Origin: Treponema sp.
GTDB taxonomy: Bacteria > Spirochaetota > Spirochaetia > Treponematales > Treponemataceae
DNA length: 12,092 bases
NCBI GenBank assembly: GCA_024699205.1
Contig: JAILQA010000233.1
Span: 1-12,092, forward strand
Direction of reading: 5' to 3'
Below the pieces are notes generated by a model. It made no database searches, was not told the DNA's origin, and was given only the letters and a program-made list of their open reading frames with translations. Positions within the stretch are counted from its first letter, which is position 1. Every line of letters starts with the position of its first letter. This document shows, piece by piece, positions 6,868-12,092 of the stretch. The translations under genes and the position numbers were made by a program.

Positions 6868-8520
6868 ATGAGTATTATAACGCCTTTGTTACAGTTGATT
6901 GGTAGTTTAGGAATCCTGCTCTATGGTATGAAACTGATGAGTAATGGTATTCAGAAAAGTGCAGGCGAAAAACTTCAGCGTGCCTTGAGCGTTCTTACGG
7001 GAAATCGTTTTGTCGCTCTTTTGACTGGACTTGTCGTTACTATGGTCATTCAGTCTTCCGGTGCAACTACCGTAATGGTTGTTACCTTTGTTAATGCCGG
7101 CTTGATGACCCTTACCCAATCTGTAGGTGTAATTTTTGGTGCAAACATCGGTACTACAATCACCGCCTGGATTGTTGCAATTTTCGGATTTAATTTTAAG
7201 ATTGCAGCCTTTGCAATTCCTGTTTTTGGTATTGGATATTTCTGCACAATTTTAATCAAAAAAAGCGGATATAAAAATCTTGGTGAAGCAATCATGGGTT
7301 TTGGTCTGCTTTTCCTTGGTTTGTCAGGACTTTCTGATGTATTTACTCCTGAACAGCTGGGCTGGCTTTTCAATATTCAGGGAAGCGGTTTTCTTGCAAT
7401 TTTAGTAGGCTTTATCATTGGTGTTTTTGTTACCGCACTCCTTCATTCATCTTCTGCTTTTTCTGCAATCGTAATCACAATGGCTTACAATGGACTTATT
7501 TCCTGGGAACTTGCTGCCGCCATGACTTTAGGAAGTAACATCGGCTCTACAATAGACGCCCTTTTAGCCGCTGCTTCTGCTAATGCTGATGGAAAACGCT
7601 CTGCAATCATCCATCTTATGTTCAACGTTTTTGGTACAGTTCTTGCATTGATTTTCTTCCATCCATTCCTGAACCTTGTTGTTCTTCTTACACCGGGCCA
7701 TGCTCATTCAAATATGGCAATCCGCATTTCAATGCTTCATACCGTATTCAAGGTATTGTCTACAGTAATTCTTCTTCCAATGCAGCCTTTCCTTGTTAAA
7801 CTTTCACAGAAGATAATTAAAGACGATAAACATGGTAAATCAAATACATATAAGCTTGAGTTTACAGAGCTTATTGCAAAGGACAGCGTTACAACTCATA
7901 TTATTCAGGCAGAAAAAGCAATTGCTGATATGACTGATGTTGTAAGCGACATGTTCGATAAGATTCAGATTGGTGTAACTCAGCGCAATGGTGATTTTAT
8001 AGAAAAATATCGTGAAGAATGTGTTCTGGCAGAAGATTATGTAGATCAGATGCACGAGCAGATTACCCACTTCCTTATAAAGTGCGAAAGTCTCCAGCTT
8101 ACCGAAAAGCAGCTTAATCATATTTCAGGAATGATTCAGATTGTTGATGAACTTGAAGATATGAGTGACAGTTGTTATGCAACAATTATGCTGGTAATCC
8201 GCAGTATAGAAAAGAAGATGAGCTTTAAGAGCGAGGATATGGAACGTCTTTTGCCTTATCTTGAGCTGGTTCGCCAGTTCCTGCAGTTTATCCGCAGAAA
8301 CATCAACAAGCCACTTGCAAAAGAAAAGCTTGAGCTTGCTGCAGAGCTTGAAGATGGAATTGATGCTTTCAGGAAGGATTTGAAAAAAGTTGCCAGAAAG
8401 CGTCTTGAAGGTGGTGCCGATGTTAAAGCCGAACTTTTATATATTGATTTGGTTCGTCGCATTGAAAACATCGGCGACAACTGCTTCAGTATTTCGGAAA
8501 CACTTGTAGAAAATAAATAA
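6868..8520 (+). CDS. Na/Pi cotransporter family protein with C-terminal PhoU-like domain
   Basis: 551 residues from ATG 6868. The protein is an inner-membrane symporter of the NptA/YjbB (PNaS) family, predicted to move inorganic phosphate with sodium. It shows the family's two inverted-repeat signatures: GILLYGMKLMSNG near the N-terminus, QSSGATT (62-68) and GANIGTT, then HSSSAFSA (193-200) and GSNIGST. Eight or more hydrophobic segments lie before about residue 325. The remainder (about 330-551) is a soluble helical region rich in charged residues, like the PhoU repeats seen in YjbB-type members. The frame opens upstream with TTG 6832 and GTG 6853, but none of the possible starts has a Shine-Dalgarno site. 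ATG 6868 coincides with the predicted transcription start, and the family signature begins shortly after it. Its stop is 1 bp from the convergent peptidase stop. Confidence 0.93.
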   Translation: MSIITPLLQLIGSLGILLYGMKLMSNGIQKSAGEKLQRALSVLTGNRFVALLTGLVVTMVIQSSGATTVMVVTFVNAGLMTLTQSVGVIFGANIGTTITAWIVAIFGFNFKIAAFAIPVFGIGYFCTILIKKSGYKNLGEAIMGFGLLFLGLSGLSDVFTPEQLGWLFNIQGSGFLAILVGFIIGVFVTALLHSSSAFSAIVITMAYNGLISWELAAAMTLGSNIGSTIDALLAAASANADGKRSAIIHLMFNVFGTVLALIFFHPFLNLVVLLTPGHAHSNMAIRISMLHTVFKVLSTVILLPMQPFLVKLSQKIIKDDKHGKSNTYKLEFTELIAKDSVTTHIIQAEKAIADMTDVVSDMFDKIQIGVTQRNGDFIEKYREECVLAEDYVDQMHEQITHFLIKCESLQLTEKQLNHISGMIQIVDELEDMSDSCYATIMLVIRSIEKKMSFKSEDMERLLPYLELVRQFLQFIRRNINKPLAKEKLELAAELEDGIDAFRKDLKKVARKRLEGGADVKAELLYIDLVRRIENIGDNCFSISETLVENK

Positions 8521-8521
8521 T

Positions 8522-9574
8522 TTAATTTATCAAGCCAAGTGGATTTACAGTTTTTCCATTTTTATAAACTGTAAAGTGAAGGTGAGGGCCGGTACTCAAA
8601 CCGGTGCTTCCAACTTCGCCGATTTTTGTATTTGTGTAAACAAAGTTTCCTTTTTTACAGGTAATTCTGCTCATGTGACCATAAAGGGTTTTATAGCCTG
8701 AATGGTGCTGTATGATTACATAATTTCCATAAACTGAATTGTAGCCGGCGGTAATAACGGTTCCATCCATTGCAGGGTAAATTGGAGTTCCCGAAATTGC
8801 AGCCATATCAATACCGCTGTGGAAAGAACGTTTTCCAGAACTAAATGGAGAATCACGCCAGCCATAGGAAGAAGAAAGATAATATCTTGAGTGGAGCGGT
8901 TTTTTGAATAAGTCGCCGTTTATTTCCTGGCGGGTCATCCAGTCAAGCTCTGCATCCGGTACAAAAAGTGACATTCCAGCTTTTAAAATTGTATCTTCTT
9001 CTATTGAATTAACAAGGGCGCACTTTTGTGCATCTATGTCGTATTTTTTTGCAATAGTCTGTGGTGTTTCTCCGTTTGCTTTTACCGTGTATAAAATACC
9101 AGGCATTGACGGAATCTTTAAATACTGCCCTGGTTGAATCAGACGGGACTGTTTGATGTTGTTTATACTAATGATTGTGTCCTGTGTTACATTGAAATCA
9201 TCAGCAATAAAACCAATCATATCACCTTTTTTTACGCGGTAAGTAAGATAAGTGAGAGGGGCTGGTTTTAATTCTGTATTAACTGAATCATCAGCTGCAA
9301 TAGAAGAATCTGAAGCCTCTGCATCAAGATTATCTAAAAGACTTTCAGCTGAATAAAGGTCGTCTGCTGCTAATTCTGCAAACTCATCTGTAAATTCTGG
9401 AACTGCATTTGTTTCAAGACCACCGATACCATTTGGTTTTTCAGCCTTATTCATTGATAAGACAAAAAAGCCCGTGCCGGCAGCTCCTGCACAGAAGCAT
9501 AAAAGAGAAGCACAGAATATTTTTACGCCTTTAGACTTAATCATTCGTTTATAACCGGTTACAAACCTATTCAT
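8522..9574 (-). CDS. Membrane-anchored LysM / M23 (LytM-type) peptidoglycan endopeptidase
   Basis: 350 residues from ATG 9574. In order: a short basic N-terminus, one hydrophobic segment (about 17-41) that anchors the protein, an acidic Ala/Asp/Glu/Ser-rich linker (about 42-105), two LysM domains (about 111-154 and 161-206) that bind peptidoglycan, and a C-terminal M23 domain (about 225-350). The zinc and catalytic residues of M23 are all present: H252 and D256 in HSGID, H300 in YGHM, and H331 and H333 in HLH. It should therefore be an active cell-wall endopeptidase rather than a degenerate EnvC/NlpD-type activator. The start is uncertain: the frame extends upstream to TTG 9625, overlapping rlmE, and ATG 9544 is a further option; none has a convincing ribosome site. 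It lies 31 nt downstream of rlmE on the same strand and is probably co-transcribed with it. Confidence 0.9.
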   Translation of the reverse strand: MNRFVTGYKRMIKSKGVKIFCASLLCFCAGAAGTGFFVLSMNKAEKPNGIGGLETNAVPEFTDEFAELAADDLYSAESLLDNLDAEASDSSIAADDSVNTELKPAPLTYLTYRVKKGDMIGFIADDFNVTQDTIISINNIKQSRLIQPGQYLKIPSMPGILYTVKANGETPQTIAKKYDIDAQKCALVNSIEEDTILKAGMSLFVPDAELDWMTRQEINGDLFKKPLHSRYYLSSSYGWRDSPFSSGKRSFHSGIDMAAISGTPIYPAMDGTVITAGYNSVYGNYVIIQHHSGYKTLYGHMSRITCKKGNFVYTNTKIGEVGSTGLSTGPHLHFTVYKNGKTVNPLGLIN

Positions 9575-9605
9575 TATACTATTAAACAATTTAGAAATAA
9601 ACCCC

Positions 9606-10202
9606 TTATTTTTTATTAATTCCAATTAAATATGTTTCAAAAGATTCTGCCCGACAGGCTTCCGGTTTAAAACCTTTTGCAGAAGTAAAGATTTCTCGCA
9701 TAGACTTTAAGATTCTCTGCTGATCTCCGTTCTGAAAAATCTTTACTGCAAAGTTTCCGCCTGTTTTAAGCATTGTCTGGGCATACCAAACTGCCATTTC
9801 AACGAGCTGTTCTGAGCGGGCTGTGTCTACGGTTCGGTTTCCTGTAGTTTTTGGAGCGGCATCACAAACAACCAGATCATAAGGACCATTTTCTTTAATT
9901 TGCTTTCTAATTTCAGGAGCATTCAAATCTCCCTGAATAAAAAGCAGGTTATCGCCCTTTACAGTTTTAGAAAGCGGATTCAAATCGCAGGAAACAACTT
10001 TTCCGGTATTGTTCAGTTGTCTTAAAAGAAAAACCGTCCAGCTTCCGGGAGCAGCTCCCAAGTCGAGGACAGTATAATTTTTCTTAATCATTCCGAACTT
10101 TTCATCAATTTCCTTTAGTTTATATACAGAACGTGCAGGATATCCCTCTGAAAAAGCTTTTTGAGACCAAAAATCCGGTTTTTCGTAACTATTTGCTGGC
10201 AT
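9606..10202 (-). CDS. rlmE: RlmE (FtsJ/RrmJ) 23S rRNA 2'-O-methyltransferase
   Basis: 198 residues, close to the usual 200-210. RlmE methylates the 2'-OH of U2552 in the 23S A-loop using S-adenosylmethionine, late in 50S subunit assembly. The SAM-binding motif I is VLDLGAAPGSW (45-55). The family's K-D-K-E catalytic tetrad is readable as K28 (SVYKLKEID), D114 (VVCDAAP), K154 (FAVKIFQ) and E189 (AESFETY). The early FWSQKAFSEGYPARS region matches the RNA-binding N-terminus of the family. The ATG at 10202 has no clear Shine-Dalgarno site. The LysM/M23 peptidase gene follows 31 nt downstream. The 42-bp gap upstream is shared with a divergent SDR gene. Specificity for U2552 is inferred from the family. 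Confidence 0.93.
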   Translation of the reverse strand: MPANSYEKPDFWSQKAFSEGYPARSVYKLKEIDEKFGMIKKNYTVLDLGAAPGSWTVFLLRQLNNTGKVVSCDLNPLSKTVKGDNLLFIQGDLNAPEIRKQIKENGPYDLVVCDAAPKTTGNRTVDTARSEQLVEMAVWYAQTMLKTGGNFAVKIFQNGDQQRILKSMREIFTSAKGFKPEACRAESFETYLIGINKK

Positions 10203-10222
10203 ACATTTATTTTCGGCAGTAA

Positions 10223-10251
10223 AATATAAAAAATGGAGGAAAAAATGAAAA
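10223..10251 (-). promoter_or_regulatory. Candidate promoter of rlmE overlapping the divergent SDR start
   Basis: On the minus strand, TTTTCA (10251-10246), a 17-bp spacer and TATATT (10228-10223) give a moderate sigma-70 match (4 of 6 in the -35). Initiation would fall near 10216, leaving a leader of about 13 nt. The -35 box covers the ATG of the divergent gene. AT-rich sequence makes chance matches common. Confidence 0.3.
10235..10240 (+). promoter_or_regulatory. Shine-Dalgarno site deciding the SDR start
   Basis: GGAGGA lies 4 nt before ATG 10245. An in-frame ATG at 10233 overlaps this site and would add only MEEK, so ATG 10245 is the better start. Confidence 0.7.
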
Positions 10252-11261
10252 TACTATTTATTGGCGGGACAGGAACTATAAGTACTGCAATCTCAAAGAA
10301 ACTGGTTGAACGCGAAGACGAACTTTATCTTATTAATAGAGGGCATAGAAATAAGATTTTCGGCGGACGCGTGCATGAAATAAATATTGATATAAATGAT
10401 GAAGAATCCGTTGCAAAAAAGATTGCCGGATTAAAGTTTGATGCTGTCTGTGATTTTATTGGTTTTGTTCCTCAGCAGCTGGAACGTGATTACAGACTTT
10501 TTAAAGGCAAGACAAAGCAGTTTTTGTATATAAGTTCTGCTTCTGCGTATCACAAGCCTGTAAAAGATTACAGAATTACCGAAAGTACAACGCTTGCAAA
10601 TCCTTACTGGGAATATTCCAGAAATAAAATTGCCTGCGAAGAACTTTTGATGAAATATTATCGCGATGAAGGCTTCCCTATTACAATAATTCGTCCAAGC
10701 CATACTTATGATGAACGTTCAGTTCCACTTGGAGTGCATGGAAATAACGGCAGCTTCCAGGTAATCAAACGTATGATGGAAGGAAAGCCTGTTATTGTTC
10801 ATGGAGATGGAACTTCACTTTGGACAATCACCTTTAATACTGATTTTGCCAATGCTTTTATAGGCTTGATTGGAAATCCTCATGCAATAGGTGAGGCCTT
10901 CCAGATTACTTCTGACGAATCCCTTACCTGGAATCAGATTTATCAGATTATTGCAGATACTCTTGGAGTTGAATATAAGCCTTATTATGTTTCTTCCGAT
11001 TTTCTTGATGCAGTAAGTGAATATGATTTTAGAGGCGGTTTGATTGGCGATAAGTCGAATACTGTTGTTTTTGACAATACAAAACTTAAGCGCGCAGTAC
11101 CAGATTTTGTTCCTCATGTTCGGGCTGAAGAAGGAATACGCATTGCAATTGAAAATATAATGCTTCACCCTGAGTTGCAGATTCTTGATAAAGACTTTGA
11201 TGAATGGTGTGACAAAGTTATTGCTGAATTGGAAGAAGCAAAGAAAAGGATTTTAGCTTAA
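10245..11261 (+). CDS. Extended SDR: NAD-dependent epimerase/dehydratase family protein
   Basis: 338 residues. A Rossmann dinucleotide-binding motif opens the protein: IGGTGTIS (6-13), in which the third glycine of GxxGxxG is replaced by Ser13, as in the CSP41-like/atypical SDR branch. The catalytic set is visible as the SSAS strand (98-101) and YSRNK with Tyr124 and Lys128 (YxxxK). The middle and C-terminal parts (the IIRPSHTYDE segment, then GNNGSFQVIKRM and GDGTSLWTITFNTDFANAFIGL) match the substrate-binding half of NDP-sugar epimerases and relatives. The enzyme probably binds NAD(P) and acts on a nucleotide sugar or similar substrate, but the reaction cannot be named from sequence. It is cytoplasmic, with no signal peptide. 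It diverges from rlmE and precedes the cellobiose phosphorylase by 119 nt, which has its own promoter, so an operon with it is not required. Confidence 0.88.
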   Translation: MKILFIGGTGTISTAISKKLVEREDELYLINRGHRNKIFGGRVHEINIDINDEESVAKKIAGLKFDAVCDFIGFVPQQLERDYRLFKGKTKQFLYISSASAYHKPVKDYRITESTTLANPYWEYSRNKIACEELLMKYYRDEGFPITIIRPSHTYDERSVPLGVHGNNGSFQVIKRMMEGKPVIVHGDGTSLWTITFNTDFANAFIGLIGNPHAIGEAFQITSDESLTWNQIYQIIADTLGVEYKPYYVSSDFLDAVSEYDFRGGLIGDKSNTVVFDNTKLKRAVPDFVPHVRAEEGIRIAIENIMLHPELQILDKDFDEWCDKVIAELEEAKKRILA

Positions 11262-11296
11262 AAAACGCATTATAATGTAAAAATTCTGCGCTTTCG

Positions 11297-11325
11297 TTGA
11301 ATAAAAAAGCTGCTTTCATTATAAT
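11297..11325 (+). promoter_or_regulatory. Strong sigma-70-like promoter of the cellobiose phosphorylase gene
   Basis: TTGAAT (11297-11302), a 17-bp spacer and a perfect TATAAT (11320-11325) predict initiation near 11332 and a leader of about 49 nt. The spacer holds an 11-bp palindrome, AAAGCTGCTTT (11306-11316), a possible operator. A second TATAAT at 11271-11276 sits in a perfect palindrome (CATTATAATG) but lacks a recognisable -35. No terminator of the upstream SDR gene is evident in this 119-nt gap. Confidence 0.65.
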
Positions 11326-11370
11326 TTATTAGGTAATTTCCCCTAAAGATTTTACAAAAAAAACTATTAT

Positions 11371-11375
11371 AGAGG
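11371..11375 (+). promoter_or_regulatory. Shine-Dalgarno site of the cellobiose phosphorylase gene
   Basis: AGAGG lies 5 nt before ATG 11381 and agrees with the start expected from the conserved N-terminus of the family. Confidence 0.55.
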
Positions 11376-11380
11376 TTCTT

Positions 11381-12092
11381 ATGAAGTTCGGACATTTTGA
11401 TGATGCCAAACGCGAATATGTTATTGAAACACCACGTACACCTTATCCGTGGATTAACTACCTTGGAAGCGAGAAGTTTTTCTCACTGATTTCTAACACA
11501 ACCGGCGGATACTCTTTCTATACCGACGCACGTTTGCGCCGTCTTACACGTTACCGCTACAATGATATGCCGCTTGATAACAACGGTCACTATTTCTTCA
11601 TTAAAGATGGAGATGCAATCTGGAATCCGGGCTGGCAGCCTACACAGACCCCGCTTGATTCTTATGAATGCCGACATGGTTTTGGTTATTCTAAGTTTAC
11701 ATCTGCAAAGAACGGACTTAAAGCAGAAGCTCTTTATTTTGTTCCAAATGGAGAAAATGCCGAAGTAGAAATGCTTACTGTGAAAAATGAAAGTTCAGCA
11801 GAAAAGCAGGTAAGTCTTGTTTCTTTTGTAGAATGGTGTCTTTACAATGCATCTGACGACTGCCAGAACTTCCAGAGAAACTTTTCTACAGGTGAAGTAG
11901 AAATTGAAGGAAGCGGAATCTACCATAAAACTGAATACCGCGAAAGACGAAATCACTTTGCTTTCTACTGGTGTAATCAGAAAATAGACGGTTTTGATAC
12001 TGACCGCGAAACTTTCCTTGGACTTTATAACCCAATTTCTGCACCTCAGACAGTTGTTGCTGGCAAGAGCGGAAACTCTGTTGCAGATGGTT
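11381..12092 (+). CDS. cbp: Cellobiose phosphorylase (GH94), 3'-truncated by window
   Basis: 237 codons are visible of an expected 800 or so. The enzyme phosphorolyses cellobiose to alpha-glucose 1-phosphate and glucose in the cytoplasm, saving ATP in cellulose and cellodextrin metabolism. The visible part is the N-terminal beta-sandwich domain of GH94. It carries near-invariant stretches known from clostridial cellobiose phosphorylases: MKFGHFDDA at the start, [35 protein letters not shown] and [11 protein letters not shown]. This close agreement favours cellobiose phosphorylase over cellodextrin or chitobiose phosphorylase. The (alpha/alpha)6 domain with the catalytic aspartate and the phosphate site lies beyond the window and cannot be checked. 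Transcription is probably from the dedicated promoter upstream, and the palindrome within that promoter suggests control by a repressor. Confidence 0.93.
   Translation, partial: MKFGHFDDAKREYVIETPRTPYPWINYLGSEKFFSLISNTTGGYSFYTDARLRRLTRYRYNDMPLDNNGHYFFIKDGDAIWNPGWQPTQTPLDSYECRHGFGYSKFTSAKNGLKAEALYFVPNGENAEVEMLTVKNESSAEKQVSLVSFVEWCLYNASDDCQNFQRNFSTGEVEIEGSGIYHKTEYRERRNHFAFYWCNQKIDGFDTDRETFLGLYNPISAPQTVVAGKSGNSVADG

Noticed and set aside
8544..8575. Intrinsic terminator
   Set aside because: The inverted repeat is perfect over 10 bp, but it is AT-rich, has a 12-nt loop and lacks a U-tract on either strand. It also encodes the TVYKNGKTV stretch of the M23 domain, which explains the symmetry.
9575..9625. 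Upstream TTG starts (9625 and 9589) for the LysM/M23 protein
   Set aside because: They overlap or crowd the rlmE end and have no well-spaced ribosome site; ATG 9574 already leaves a basic N-terminus before the membrane segment.
11329..11346. Riboswitch or attenuator in the cellobiose phosphorylase leader
   Set aside because: Only a 5-bp stem (TTAGG/CCTAA) is visible in a leader of about 49 nt, too small and simple for a known riboswitch class.

Overview
The window looks like a piece of a spirochaete chromosome, most likely a gut, rumen or oral Treponema. The evidence is AT-rich coding sequence, a giant BspA-type leucine-rich-repeat surface protein with InlB-like repeats, a lipoprotein with a relaxed spirochaetal lipobox, a LysM-M23 envelope peptidase and a cellobiose phosphorylase. 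The genus call is inference from gene content; no rRNA or species marker is present. No tRNA, rRNA, CRISPR array, transposase or integrase was seen.

Layout. 1-6835 (+): a closely packed, apparently accessory surface cassette. It holds the 3' part of a giant LRR_5/InlB-repeat protein (start lies upstream of the window), a 702-residue lipoprotein of unknown function 14 nt later, and a GT2 glycosyltransferase whose ATG directly follows the lipoprotein stop codon. 6868-8520 (+): a Na/phosphate cotransporter with a C-terminal PhoU-like domain. Its likely promoter starts on the stop codon of the glycosyltransferase and predicts a leaderless mRNA. 8522-10202 (-): a LysM/M23 peptidase and the 23S rRNA methyltransferase RlmE, read toward the transporter; the convergent stop codons are 1 bp apart. 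10245-11261 (+): an extended SDR (NAD-dependent epimerase/dehydratase type), divergent from rlmE across only 42 bp. 11381-12092 (+): the 5' third of a GH94 cellobiose phosphorylase, running off the window, behind a strong sigma-70-like promoter.

How the genes fit together. Cellobiose phosphorylase fits an anaerobe living on plant cell-wall oligosaccharides. The giant LRR protein, lipoprotein and glycosyltransferase are plausibly made together and act at the cell surface. The transporter, methyltransferase, peptidase and SDR look like chromosomal housekeeping genes. The most unusual observations are a roughly 300-residue super-repeat in the LRR protein, which carries a duplicated non-LRR insert, and the predicted leaderless start of the transporter.
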